NCBI RefSeq assembly: GCF_014236795.1
Contig: NZ_CP049017.1
Coordinates: 288,001-352,000 of the forward strand
DNA: 64,000 nt
Direction: 5' to 3'
Source of the DNA: Xanthomonas theicola
Lineage (GTDB): Bacteria > Pseudomonadota > Gammaproteobacteria > Xanthomonadales > Xanthomonadaceae
Below, piece by piece: positions 50,574 to 63,869 of the stretch. The first letter of the stretch is position 1, and the number at the start of each line of letters is the position of its first letter. Made by a program: the position numbers and the translations under genes. The notes under the pieces are model-generated. The model worked only from the letters and a program-made list of their open reading frames with translations. It had not been told where the DNA came from and did not search any database.

Positions 50574-50756
50574 CTTTGACGCGGCGCACGCGGCAGTACG
50601 CGGGGTTTGAGACGCAGTGGAACAGAAAACCGGTATAAGCCCAGGACCAACCAGGGTTGCTGATCGTCCTAGGGCCAGTTGGAGGGTCGGCAGCTAAGGT
50701 TTCCCCACGTTTTTACGCGGCCAACATCATCTGTTCGCGCACTGCCGCAGGCAGTG
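50574..50756. other. Short region after xopAD with no recognised gene
   Basis: About 180 bp between the xopAD stop and the terminal repeat of the IS3 remnant. I see no hairpin with T-tract that would be a clear terminator and no coding signal. It may hold debris of another element (a short frame reading VKTWGN), but I cannot assign it. Confidence 0.4.
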
Positions 50757-51309
50757 TGAACCGCCCCGGCTTTCCTGGAGGCCGTTTGGTTTGAGTCAGG
50801 CCGCCTCGGCCTGACCGGCTTGCTGCCGATGGTAAGCCGCTTCGGCTTCTGCTGGCGGGATGTGCGCGATCGGCCCCAGCAGTCGTTTTTGTGTTGGTAC
50901 CAGTGCACCCAGTCCAGCATGGCCAGTTCCACCTGCTCGCGGTTGCGCCATGCCCTGCGGTGGATCGCCTCGGCCTTGTACAGGCCGTTGATCGTCTCGG
51001 CCAGCGCGTTGTGCCCCAAGGGCAGGCTTCGCGCTCGTGGCTGTCACCGACGCTGCCCACCGAGGGCTCGATCCTGGCCTCGGCCAGCCGTTTGCTGTAG
51101 CGAATGCTGACGTATTGCACGCTGCGGTCGCTGTGATGGATCAGTGCCTCGTTTTCGACCCGCGTCCGGGCATGCAGGGCCTGCTCCAGCGCATCGAGCA
51201 CGAAGTCCGTCGCCATCGAACTCGATGCCTTCCAGCCCACGATCCGACGCGCGTACACGTCGATGACGAAGGCCACGTACAGCCAACCTTGCCAGGTCCA
51301 GACGTACGG

Positions 51310-55344
<4,035 letters not shown>

Positions 55345-55372
55345 GCGCCGTGCCGCGCTGCGGAGCGTGCGC

Positions 55373-55954
55373 ATGAGCCAGGCGCGCAGCACGCTGCCGC
55401 TGTTTCCGCTGCACGCGGTACTGTTGCCGGGCGCATCGATCAAGCTGCGCGTGTTCGAGCGTCGCTACCTGGACCTGGTACGCGAATGCGGCCGCAGCGG
55501 CGGCGGTTTCGGCGTGTGCCTGATCCTGGACGGCACAGAGACCGGCGCGCCGGCGGTGCCGGCCGCCTACGGCACCGAGGCGCGCATCGTCGATTTCGAC
55601 GTCGGCGCCGATGGTGTATTGGTGTTGAGCCTGCGCGGCGAACGCCGCTTCCACGTGCTGCGCAGCCGCGTCCGCGACAACGGCCTGGTGGTGGGCGACG
55701 TGCGCTGGCGCGCGCCGGACAGCGACGACGAACTGCGGCCGCAGCACGCGTTGTTGTCCACCGTGCTCGACAGCCTCCTCGACCAGGCCGCCGCCGTGTA
55801 TCCGTTGCCCGGCCCGCGCCTGCTCGACCAGGCCGCCTGGGTCGGCTGGCGCTTGGCCGAACTGCTGCCGCTGGACGAGCGCCAGCGCCTGTCGCTGCTG
55901 CAGCAAGACGATCCGCACGAGCGCTTGGAGCAGTTGCTGGGGTGGATCCCCTAA
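55373..55954 (+). CDS. Lon N-terminal-domain (LON substrate-binding) protein
   Basis: A 193-residue stand-alone Lon substrate-binding domain, without the ATPase or protease parts. It opens STLPLFPLHAVLLPGASIKL and RVFERRYLDLVREC, the standard N-domain signature, and ends in a helical part (RLLDQAAWVGWRLAELLPLD, QRLSLLQQDDPHERLEQLL). ATG 55373 is 28 bp after the mpl stop. Such proteins are common in proteobacteria; the role is unclear but may be adaptor-like binding of unfolded protein. Confidence 0.9.
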   Translation: MSQARSTLPLFPLHAVLLPGASIKLRVFERRYLDLVRECGRSGGGFGVCLILDGTETGAPAVPAAYGTEARIVDFDVGADGVLVLSLRGERRFHVLRSRVRDNGLVVGDVRWRAPDSDDELRPQHALLSTVLDSLLDQAAAVYPLPGPRLLDQAAWVGWRLAELLPLDERQRLSLLQQDDPHERLEQLLGWIP

Positions 55955-56028
55955 GGACCGGGATTGGGGATGCGCACAGGGAATCGATCAGTGCAGCATC
56001 GCTTCGCTGCATGATGGTGCTGGAGGCG

Positions 56029-58044
56029 CTACCGAGCCTCGGCGGCGGCCCCGCCCTCGCTGCGCACCAGCAGCACCGGCACATCCGACGGGCGATGCAT
56101 GTCCTTGCGCGTGGGCAGCGCATGCAGTGCGGCGGTGACCGCGTTGAGCGCCGGATCGGCGCCGCGCAGCGGGCGCCACAGCCCGATCAGGTTGAAGTGG
56201 CGTTCGTAGCGCAGGCTCTGCGCGCTGCCCAGCCACAGCGGCACCTCGCCCGGTTGCAGCCGCGCCGCTGCCGGCCACAGGCGCAGCGCGTAGAGCTCGC
56301 CCGGGCGCGGGCCGCTGCGCAGCATCAGCAGCGCTTCCACCTGCGTGTCCAGCGTCGCCGGCAGCACCGGGACCTGTTCGGCCTTCGCCTTGTAGTCCAG
56401 CAATTGCAGCGCTTGCTGCCAGCCGGCCTGCGGCTGCACGCGCCAACCGGCGGCCTCGAGCCGGCGCTGCAGCGGCGCCAGCGGCCCGGCCACCTGCAGG
56501 TCCAGCGGCCAGCGCTGGTCGTCGTCGAACTCGTTGCGCCGCGACGGCAGCCGCCGCCATTCGTCCTGCCACCACGCGCTCGCCGCCAGGTTCATCGCCG
56601 CCGGCGGCGACGGTTCGAACTTGGCCAGCTTGCGCTCCAGGTCGCGTGGCGCGTACCACAGGGCCGCGGCGACGAAGCCGCCGTAGAACAGCCACGCCAG
56701 CGGCTTCATCCAGAACGCGCGGTTGAAGCGGCGCCGGTAGGCGATGCCGAGCACCAGCAGCCAGAAGATGCCGAACAGCATGCCGCCGACCACGTCGCTG
56801 AGCCAGTGCGCGCCCAGGTACAGGCGGGCGAAGCCGATCAGCGTGACCAGCACGCCCGACAGCAGGTACGGCCAGACCCGCGAGCGTCCGGGCAACTCGC
56901 GCGCGATCAGCACCGCGAAGAAGCCGAAGCTGATCGTGGCCATGGTCACCGCCACCGACGGAAAGCCGAAGCCGCTGCTGGCCGCCGGCGGGCGCACCAC
57001 GTGCACGGTGGTGCCGAGCAGTTCGGTCAGGGCCAGGCCGAACGCCAGCGCCGCCAGCCAGTGCGCCGCGGCCATCCAGCGCCGGCGCCAGGCCAGGTAG
57101 CCCAGGCCGAGCGTGGTGGCCGGCACCAGCACCTGCCAATCGCCAAGCGAAGCCAGCGCGGCCATCGGATAGTCGGCCAGCGGGTTGCGCAGCGCCAGCA
57201 TCAGGTCGTGCACGGCCAGGTCCAGCCGCAGCGGTTCGCCGTGCGCGACCACCACCATCAGCAGCGCGAACCAGCCCCAGCCCAGCGCCAGCAGCATCAC
57301 CGCCAGCATCGCCAGCGGCACCGATTCGCGCCGCTGCGGGTCGAACACGGCGATCGCGTAGCGGCCTAGCACCGGGTGCCGGTGCGACCAGTCCAGGCCG
57401 CGCGCCACCAGTGCGTCGATGTGCCCGGCCGACCAGCGGTAGCCGTACAGCACGATCGCCCAGACTAGGCCCAGCGCCAGCGCCAGCAGGCCCAGCACCA
57501 GGAACAGGCGCCCGGCGACCGCGGCCACCGCGTCGTAGGCCTGGCCGAGCAGCCAGCCCGGCCCCAGGAACAGCAGCGCCCAGGTCGCCGCGGCGACGCC
57601 GCTGGCGGCCAGGTAGCGGCGCAGCGGCATCTTCATCATGCCGGCCACGGCCGGCACGAACGGGCGGATCGCGCCGACGTAGCGCGCCACCAGGATGCTC
57701 TTGAAGGCATTGCGGCGGAACATCGCTTCGCCACGGTCCAGCAACTGCGGGTAGCGCCGGAACGGCCAGTAGTTGCGCAGTTGGTGGCCCCAGCGGTGGC
57801 CGACCCAGTAGCTGAGCGCATCGCCGGCCAGGGCGCCGAGGGCGGCGCTGACCACCGCGTACGGGCCGGAGATCTGGCCCAGGCCGATCAGCACGCCGAT
57901 CGCGAACAGCAGCGGCAGCGCCGGCACGATGGCCCCCAGCACGATGACCGCGTCGCAGAACGCGATCGCAAAGATGACCACGCCGGCCAGGAGGGGATGC
58001 GCTGCGACCCACTCCAGCGTGGCGTCGATCCATGATGCATTCAT
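56029..58044 (-). CDS. DedA-PAP2-LssY_C fusion membrane protein
   Basis: A 671-residue inner-membrane protein with three parts. Residues 1-200 are a DedA/SNARE-associated domain (FCDAVIVLGAIVPALPLLFA; GDALSYWVGHRWG; FKSILVARYVGAIRPFVPAV), a lipid-scramblase-type family. Residues about 270-440 are a PAP2 phosphatase with motifs VVRPPAASSGFGFPSVAVTM and ARLYLGAHWLSDVVGG; the first motif of PAP2 (KxxxxxxRP) is weakly represented. Residues about 480-671 form a soluble LssY-type C-terminal domain. It may dephosphorylate and move undecaprenyl- or phosphatidyl-phosphate lipids. ATG 58044 is followed by typical first helix. Divergent from the kinase-like gene 48 bp away. Confidence 0.88.
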   Translation of the reverse strand: MNASWIDATLEWVAAHPLLAGVVIFAIAFCDAVIVLGAIVPALPLLFAIGVLIGLGQISGPYAVVSAALGALAGDALSYWVGHRWGHQLRNYWPFRRYPQLLDRGEAMFRRNAFKSILVARYVGAIRPFVPAVAGMMKMPLRRYLAASGVAAATWALLFLGPGWLLGQAYDAVAAVAGRLFLVLGLLALALGLVWAIVLYGYRWSAGHIDALVARGLDWSHRHPVLGRYAIAVFDPQRRESVPLAMLAVMLLALGWGWFALLMVVVAHGEPLRLDLAVHDLMLALRNPLADYPMAALASLGDWQVLVPATTLGLGYLAWRRRWMAAAHWLAALAFGLALTELLGTTVHVVRPPAASSGFGFPSVAVTMATISFGFFAVLIARELPGRSRVWPYLLSGVLVTLIGFARLYLGAHWLSDVVGGMLFGIFWLLVLGIAYRRRFNRAFWMKPLAWLFYGGFVAAALWYAPRDLERKLAKFEPSPPAAMNLAASAWWQDEWRRLPSRRNEFDDDQRWPLDLQVAGPLAPLQRRLEAAGWRVQPQAGWQQALQLLDYKAKAEQVPVLPATLDTQVEALLMLRSGPRPGELYALRLWPAAARLQPGEVPLWLGSAQSLRYERHFNLIGLWRPLRGADPALNAVTAALHALPTRKDMHRPSDVPVLLVRSEGGAAAEAR

Positions 58045-58092
58045 TGGGGGATTATAAATGGCCGAGCATGGCGTTCCGCTTAAACTGGCGTG

Positions 58093-58758
58093 ATGACGCG
58101 CGTGCCGGCCGGTTCCAGCCAGATCCTCAAGTCCGACAGCTTCGGGCGCATCCTGCTGGTGCGCGAGGCCGGCGACGGCGTGTTCGTGCGCCGCGACCTG
58201 ACTGCCGCGCCGTGGTGGCTGCGGTTGCCGGCGCGGTGGCTGGCGCGGCGCGAGGCGCGGGCCTTGCGGCAGTTGTCCGGCATGGCGGCGACGCCGCAGC
58301 TGCGCGGTTGGGACGGCACCTTCCTGGACCGCAGCTATCTGGGCGGGCACGCGATGTACCAGCGCCCGCCGCGCGGCGATCTGGCCTACTTCCGCGCCGC
58401 GCGGCGCCTACTGCAACAGGTGCACCGGCGTGGCGTGGCGCACAACGACCTGGCCAAGGAAGCCAACTGGCTGGTGTTGGAGGACGGCAGCCCGGCGCTG
58501 ATCGATTTCCAGCTGGCGGTGCGTGGCGCGCCGCGTTCGCGCTGGATGCGGCTGCTGGCGCGCGAGGACCTGCGCCACCTGCTCAAGCACAAGCGCATGT
58601 ACTGTCGGCAGGCGCTGACCCCGGTCGAGCTGCGGCTGCTCAAGCGCCACTCCTGGATGCGCGAACTGTGGTTCGCCACCGGCAAGCCGCTCTACCGGGT
58701 GGTGACCCGGCGCCTGCTCAAGTGGGAAGACAACGAGGGGCAGGGGCCGAAGCCCTGA
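58093..58758 (+). CDS. Small protein-kinase-like (LPS kinase/RIO-type) protein
   Basis: About 221 residues from ATG 58093 (GTG 58090 is possible). A kinase fold is indicated by HRRGVAHNDLAKEANWLVLE, the catalytic-loop His-x-Asp with following Asn, and by ALIDFQLA in place of DFG. The N-terminal lobe is short (FGRILLVREAGDGVFVRRDL) and the invariant Lys is not obvious. Similar proteins are annotated as lipopolysaccharide core heptose kinase-like or RIO-like kinases. Substrate is unknown: lipid A core sugar or protein. Its position beside a lipid-phosphate phosphatase fusion hints at envelope lipid metabolism, which is inference. Confidence 0.75.
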   Translation: MTRVPAGSSQILKSDSFGRILLVREAGDGVFVRRDLTAAPWWLRLPARWLARREARALRQLSGMAATPQLRGWDGTFLDRSYLGGHAMYQRPPRGDLAYFRAARRLLQQVHRRGVAHNDLAKEANWLVLEDGSPALIDFQLAVRGAPRSRWMRLLAREDLRHLLKHKRMYCRQALTPVELRLLKRHSWMRELWFATGKPLYRVVTRRLLKWEDNEGQGPKP

Positions 58759-58849
58759 GTGTGTCGGGACGGGGGACTGTTAAAAGCGGATTTGCAGGGC
58801 GCGCCGCAGAACGAGGCTAAGCTGTTGCGAGTCCCGAGTCCCGAGTCCC

Positions 58850-59665
58850 GTGAATCTAAACGGCAAAACCCTGTTCATCACCGGCGCCTCGCGCGGCATC
58901 GGCCTGGCGATCGCGCTGCGCGCTGCGCGCGATGGCGCCAACGTGGCGATCGTGGCCAAGTCGGCGGTGCCCAATCCGAAGCTGCCCGGCACCATCCACA
59001 GCGCGGCGGCGGCGGTGGACGCGGCCGGCGGCCGCGGCCTGGCGCTGCAATGCGACATCCGCGAGGAGCAGCAGGTGCGGGCGGCGGTGGCGGCCACGGT
59101 CGCGGCGTTCGGCGGCATCGACATCCTGGTCAACAACGCCAGCGCGATCTGGCTGCGCAGTGCGCTGGACACGCCGATGAAGCGCTTCGACCTGATGCAG
59201 CAGGTCAATGCGCGCGGCAGCTTCCTGCGCGCGCAGGCGTGCCTGCCGCATCTGCTGCGCAGCGCCAATCCGCACCTCCTGACCCTAGCGCCGCCGCCGT
59301 CGCTGGATCCGAAATGGTGGGCGCCGCATACCGGCTATACGCTGGCGAAGATGGGCATGAGTTTCGTGACCCTGGGCCTGGCCGGGGAGTTCGGCCCGCA
59401 GGGGGTGGCGGTCAACGCCCTGTGGCCGCGCACGCTGATCGCCACCGAGGCGCTGAACATGATCCCGGGCGTCAGCGCGGGCAACGGCCGCCGTCCGCAG
59501 ATCATGGCCGACGCGGCGCACGCGGTGCTGACCCGGCCGGCGGCCGGTTTCCACAGCCAGTTCCTGATCGACGACGAGGTGCTGGCGGCGGCCGGGGTGA
59601 TCGATCTGTCCGGCTACGCGCTGGACCCGGCGCAGCCGTTGCTGCCGGATCTGTTCCTGGAGTGA
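58850..59665 (+). CDS. HSDL2-like short-chain dehydrogenase
   Basis: A 271-residue SDR starting at GTG 58850 (MNLNGKTLFITGASRGIGLA). The cofactor motif TGASRGIG is at about 11-18, NNASAIW near 98, and the catalytic YTLAK near 165. An insertion after the second strand (AKSAVPNPKLPGTIHSAA) and the PPPSLDPKWW segment before the active-site Tyr are typical of the hydroxysteroid-dehydrogenase-like 2 branch, usually linked with fatty-acid metabolism. Substrate unknown. About 90 bp separates it from the upstream kinase-like gene. Confidence 0.88.
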   Translation: MNLNGKTLFITGASRGIGLAIALRAARDGANVAIVAKSAVPNPKLPGTIHSAAAAVDAAGGRGLALQCDIREEQQVRAAVAATVAAFGGIDILVNNASAIWLRSALDTPMKRFDLMQQVNARGSFLRAQACLPHLLRSANPHLLTLAPPPSLDPKWWAPHTGYTLAKMGMSFVTLGLAGEFGPQGVAVNALWPRTLIATEALNMIPGVSAGNGRRPQIMADAAHAVLTRPAAGFHSQFLIDDEVLAAAGVIDLSGYALDPAQPLLPDLFLE

Positions 59666-59720
59666 GCGGCGCGGCGCGGCGGGGTGCGGCATGGCCTGGG
59701 GCGAGGCGCGACCGCGATCG

Positions 59721-59913
59721 TGAACCGCCCCTGGATTCCAGGAGGCTCCAACTGTTGAGAGGATGGCCTCATGAGCAAGCAGGCAGTGACGTATTGCCCG
59801 GACGTGCGGGAGCGGGCAGTTGGGATGGTGCTGGAGCATCGAGGCGAGCACAGTTCGCCGTGGGCGGCGCTCGCGTCGATTGCCGGGAAGATCGGGTGCA
59901 CGGCCGAGACGTT
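59721..59913 (+). pseudogene. IS3-family orfA stub, truncated by the REP-like element
   Basis: The left terminal repeat TGAACCGCCCCTGGATTCC (59721) matches the end of the IS3 remnant at 50757. From ATG 59771 the orfA reading is [20 protein letters not shown], then [20 protein letters not shown] and IGCTAETF. At that point, within the usual CTAETLRxW motif, the sequence turns into the REP-like palindrome. Only about 48 of about 100 orfA residues remain, and orfB is absent. Confidence 0.85.
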
Positions 59914-59995
59914 TTCAGTCGCGAAGGCCTCTAGCTGTAAAGCGCGTCGCGACTGAAGTCGCTCCCACGAGTGACATCACTTGGATCGAAAGTGC
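59914..59995. repeat. REP/REPIN-like palindromic repeat, copy 2
   Basis: Reverse complement of copy 1 at 42836: TTTCAGTCGCGAAGGCCTCT, loop, then GTCGCGACTGAAGTCGCTCC and ATCACTTGGATCGAAAGTGC. The two copies differ at only a few places. The same end of the repeat that joins the IS5 fragment in copy 1 here joins the IS3 orfA fragment. Beyond it, 59996-60206 shows no gene. Confidence 0.8.
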
Positions 59996-60206
59996 TCTAG
60001 AGTGCGGTCCCGGGCAGCGCCGGCCCGGGACGCGGCGGGCGCGGTCTGCCGCTCCCGCCGGGCCACGCCGTGCGCTCGCCCTTGCCCGGGCCTGCACGCC
60101 GCGGGCGCTACCCTATGCGCCCCACCGGGACCTTGCTGCGGCACCGGGCGCCGTGCGCCGTGGCGGGCAGGTCCTGGCCGATTTCCCCTCCACTGGAGTT
60201 GTTGCG

Positions 60207-60629
60207 ATGAAGTACCTGCACGCCATGATCCGCGTCCACGATCTGCAGAAGACCAGCAAGTTCTTCACCGAGGGCCTGGGCCTGAGCGAGACCCGGCGCA
60301 TCGAGAACGAGGCCGGCAAGTTCACCCTGGTGTACTTCGGCGCGCCGGCCAATCCGGACGCGGAAGTCGAGCTGACCTACAACTGGGGCTCGGACGAAGA
60401 CTACGGCAGCGCGCGCAACTTCGGTCACCTGGCGTTCGAGGTCGACGACATCTATGCCATCTGCGCGCACCTGCAGGCGCAGGGCATCGTCATCAACCGC
60501 CCGCCGCGCGATGGGCGCATGGCCTTCGTGCGCAGTCCGGACCTGATCTCGATCGAGCTGCTGCAGAAGGGTGCCGCGCTGGCCCCGGCCGAGCCGTGGG
60601 CATCGATGCCGAACACCGGCGTGTGGTGA
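60207..60629 (+). CDS. gloA: Lactoylglutathione lyase (glyoxalase I)
   Basis: A 140-residue glyoxalase I that converts the methylglyoxal-glutathione hemithioacetal to S-lactoylglutathione in the cytoplasm. Metal ligands appear as His5 (KYLHAMIRV), Glu in VELTYNWG (near residue 54), His in NFGHLAFEVDD (near 74) and Glu in SIELLQ (near 120). The ATG at 60207 follows a GGAG site (CACTGGAGTTGTTGCG). Length is normal for the short nickel-type bacterial enzyme. It is monocistronic as far as visible, since the next gene is decayed. Confidence 0.95.
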   Translation: MKYLHAMIRVHDLQKTSKFFTEGLGLSETRRIENEAGKFTLVYFGAPANPDAEVELTYNWGSDEDYGSARNFGHLAFEVDDIYAICAHLQAQGIVINRPPRDGRMAFVRSPDLISIELLQKGAALAPAEPWASMPNTGVW

Positions 60630-60654
60630 GCCGGCGCCGCCGTGGGCAGGATGC

Positions 60655-61470
60655 GCCGCGCGCGGCGGCCGCACTGCCGCCGGTGCGGCGACGCCGGCCG
60701 TGGTTCCCGTGCGGCTGAGCGGGATCGCGGCGCGCATCGCCATCGCGCCGTCGTTCTCCGCGCGCGATCTGCTCACCGCCGCGCCGTTCGCCTGGGCGTT
60801 GCTGGCGCGCCTGTACGAGGCGGCGGGACCGCACCCGCGCAGCCGCGTCGCCGCGGTCTTACTGATCGCGTTGGTGGGCGCGCAGTTGTGGCTGCGGCCG
60901 GCCGCTGCACGTAACCAGGCCCGGCGCGCCTGGGCGCCGGTCGTGCAGCGCCTGCCCGGCTGCCGCGACGTCGGTTGCCGGTGGTGCTGCCGCACGCGTT
61001 CGGCCCGGCGCGCGCGCCGTACCGCACGCTGGCCGAACAGGATTTCTTCGGTCGCTACCTGCGCGGCCACCGCCTGTGCGCGGACACCGCGGACGAATTG
61101 GCCGCGCGTCGGCCGGCGGCTGGGCTCGGCGCGCGGCTGGTGGTGCGGGCGCAGGCGGCTGCCGGCGGCGGCGTCGCGCTGCTGGCCTGGGGCGTGCACG
61201 ACCTCGACCAGGCCACGGTGCTGCAACTGGCGCAAGACCTGGCGCGGCTGCCGGGCATGGCCCCGACCGCGTCGTGGTACCGCCGCTGCTGCGCTGGCGC
61301 CGCCGCGGCCTGGGCTGGCGCCAGGTCGCCGACGGGTTCGTGTTCCTGGCCGCACCGCCGCGCCGCGCCCGGGCGCCGGCCGACCTGGGGGGTGCCCGCC
61401 GCCATGGCGTGGTTGCCGGCGCTGGGCGCGCGCCGGGTGGTGAACTCGCCGCGCCGCCGCCGCCGGCCGC
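60655..61470 (+). pseudogene. Frameshifted C-terminal part of a membrane glycosyltransferase-like gene
   Basis: Coherent protein segments occur in three plus frames in order. First, RIAIAPSFSARDLLTAAPFA and WALLARLYEAAG, then VAAVLLIALVGAQLWLRPAA (60733-60965), a helix-loop-helix membrane pattern. Next, VVLPHAFGPARAPYRTLAEQ and DFFGRYLRGHRL to GVHDLDQATVLQLAQDLARL (about 60980-61255). Finally, GPDRVVVPPLLRWRRRGLGW and RQVADGFVFLAAPP (about 61260-61365). Two frame changes, near 60970 and 61260, break it. The arrangement resembles the C-terminal end of polytopic glycosyltransferases (ArnT/PMT-like), but the N-terminal membrane domain is absent, so this is a truncated and frameshifted relic. Family assignment is tentative. 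Confidence 0.55.
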
Positions 61471-61530
61471 ATGCGGCACGTCGCCCCGGCGGCCTTATAA
61501 TGGGGCGCTTTCCCGCAGGATTTCCTCTCG

Positions 61531-62763
61531 ATGACCGCTTCCTGCACCGCGGATCTCATTGCCCTGGGCCGGCACTACTACCTGCCGATCTACCGCCCGC
61601 GCCAACTGGTGCTGGAGCGCGGCCAGGGCGCCAAGGTGTGGGACAACGAAGGCCGCGACTACATCGACCTGTCCGCCGGCATCGCCGTGTGCGGACTCGG
61701 CCACAACGATCCGGACCTGACCGCCGCGCTGCTCGAGCAGGCCGGCAAGCTGTGGCACACCAGCAACGTGTTCTACAGCGAGCCGCCGTTGCGGCTGGCC
61801 GAGGAACTGGTCGCCGCCTCGCGCTTCGCGCGCAAGGTGTTCCTGTGCAACTCCGGCAGCGAGGCCAACGAGGCGGCGATCAAGCTGGTGCGCAAGTGGG
61901 CCGCCAGCCAGGGCCGCGCGCCGGACCGGCGGGTCATCGTCACCTTCCGCGGCAGCTTCCACGGCCGCACCCTGGCCGCGGTCACCGCCACCGCGCAGCC
62001 GAAGTACCAGGAAGGCTACGAGCCGCTGCCCGGCGGCTTCCGCTACGTGGATTTCAACGACATCGTGCAACTGGAGACGGCGATGGCCGCCGGCGACGTG
62101 GCCGCGGTGATGCTCGAGCCGGTGCAGGGCGAGGGCGGGGTGATGCCGGCCGCGCCGGGCTTCCTGGCGCAGGTGCGCGTGCTGTGCGACCACCACGGCG
62201 CGCTGCTGCTGCTGGACGAGATCCAGTGCGGCATGGGCCGCACCGGCACCCTGTTCGCGCACTGGCAGGACGGCGTCACCCCGGACATCGTGACCCTGGC
62301 CAAGGCGCTTGGCGGCGGCTTCCCGATCGGCGCGCTGCTGGCCGGGCCGAAGGTCGCCGAGACCATGCAGTTCGGCGCGCACGGCAGTACCTTCGGCGGC
62401 AATCCGCTGGCCGCGGCGGTGGCGCGGGTGGCGCTGCGCAAGCTGGCCTCGGCGCCGATCGCGGCGAACGTGTCGCGGCAGGCGGCGGCGCTGCGGCAGG
62501 GACTGGCCGCGCTCAACGAGGAATTCAAGCTGTTTTCGCAGGTGCGCGGGCGGGGCTTGATGCTGGGCGCGGTGCTGAACCAGGCGCATGCGGGGCAGGC
62601 CGGGGCGATTCTCGATCACGCTGCCGCGCAGGGGTTGTTGACGTTGCAGGCTGGGCCGGATGTGTTGCGGTTCGTGCCTTCTTTGAATATCACGGATCAG
62701 GAGTTGGCGGAGGGGTTGAAGCGGTTGCGCGTGGCGCTGCGGGAGTATGTCGGCAAGCGTTGA
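61531..62763 (+). CDS. argD: Acetylornithine aminotransferase
   Basis: A 410-residue PLP-dependent class III aminotransferase that makes N-acetylornithine in arginine biosynthesis; the family often also handles succinyl-diaminopimelate. Seen: WHTSNVFYSEPPLRLAEELV, the phosphate-binding CNSGSEANEAAIKL, FRGSFHGRTLAA, LLLDEIQCGMGRTG with the PLP-contacting Asp, and Lys258 in TLAKALGGGFPIGA. HGSTFGGNPLA follows. ATG 61531 has AGGATTT upstream. Its 3' end shows less GC-biased codons in the last about 40 triplets (many TTG/GTT), unlike the rest of the gene. Confidence 0.95.
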   Translation: MTASCTADLIALGRHYYLPIYRPRQLVLERGQGAKVWDNEGRDYIDLSAGIAVCGLGHNDPDLTAALLEQAGKLWHTSNVFYSEPPLRLAEELVAASRFARKVFLCNSGSEANEAAIKLVRKWAASQGRAPDRRVIVTFRGSFHGRTLAAVTATAQPKYQEGYEPLPGGFRYVDFNDIVQLETAMAAGDVAAVMLEPVQGEGGVMPAAPGFLAQVRVLCDHHGALLLLDEIQCGMGRTGTLFAHWQDGVTPDIVTLAKALGGGFPIGALLAGPKVAETMQFGAHGSTFGGNPLAAAVARVALRKLASAPIAANVSRQAAALRQGLAALNEEFKLFSQVRGRGLMLGAVLNQAHAGQAGAILDHAAAQGLLTLQAGPDVLRFVPSLNITDQELAEGLKRLRVALREYVGKR

Positions 62764-63242
<479 letters not shown>

Positions 63243-63869
63243 TTATGCCAGGCCGTGCCGTGCCAGGGCGCGGCGCAGGGCGCGGGTGCCGCTGGCGGTT
63301 TCTGCGGGCATGCCGATGGCGCGGGCGCCGCGGACGTTGACGAACAGGTCGTCGATGAACAGGGCGTGCCGCGGAGCGACGCCGAAATGGTCGAGCGCGC
63401 GCCGGTAGACCTCGGCTTGCGGCTTGCGTCCGCCGAGTGCGCCGCTGCACAGCACGCGTCCGTGCAGCAGCGGGAACAGCGCCGGCACGATCTGCGCGAT
63501 CGCCTGCGCCATCAGCGCGCCGTTGTTGGTCAGCACGCCGATCTCGACGCTGCCGGCCAGCGCCAGCACGCGGTCGACCACGCCGGGATCGCCGCGGCTG
63601 CCGGCCACGCGCGCGGCGATCCAGTCGGCTTCGCTCACCGGCGCGCCCAGGCCCGCGCCGAGCCGGTGCAGATAGTCGGCGGTGGCGAGGTCGCCACCGT
63701 CGTAGGCCGTTTCCAGTCCGGAGGCGAACAGCACCTGCCGCACCCGCGCCGGGTCGCAGCCGCACTGGGCGGCCAGGTGCGCGATGCGCGCCGTGCGCGA
63801 GTAGGCCGCCAGCACGCCGTCGAAGTCGAGCAGCAGCAGCCAGGGGCGCGTATGGGTCAGCGCGGCCAC
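63243..63869 (-). CDS. HAD-superfamily hydrolase (subfamily IA)
   Basis: About 208 residues from GTG 63869; the frame stays open to ATG 63992, but that extension (Ala/Pro-rich, no export logic) looks non-native. HAD motif I is LLLDFDGVL, motif II LTNNGAL (Thr-Asn), motif III Lys in GRKPQAEVYRRAL and motif IV FIDDLFVNVRGA. The cap region between motifs I and II has the helical pattern of phosphoglycolate-phosphatase-like enzymes. It probably dephosphorylates a small metabolite; substrate unknown. It is transcribed toward the hexanucleotide repeat and argD. Confidence 0.88.
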   Translation of the reverse strand: MAALTHTRPWLLLLDFDGVLAAYSRTARIAHLAAQCGCDPARVRQVLFASGLETAYDGGDLATADYLHRLGAGLGAPVSEADWIAARVAGSRGDPGVVDRVLALAGSVEIGVLTNNGALMAQAIAQIVPALFPLLHGRVLCSGALGGRKPQAEVYRRALDHFGVAPRHALFIDDLFVNVRGARAIGMPAETASGTRALRRALARHGLA

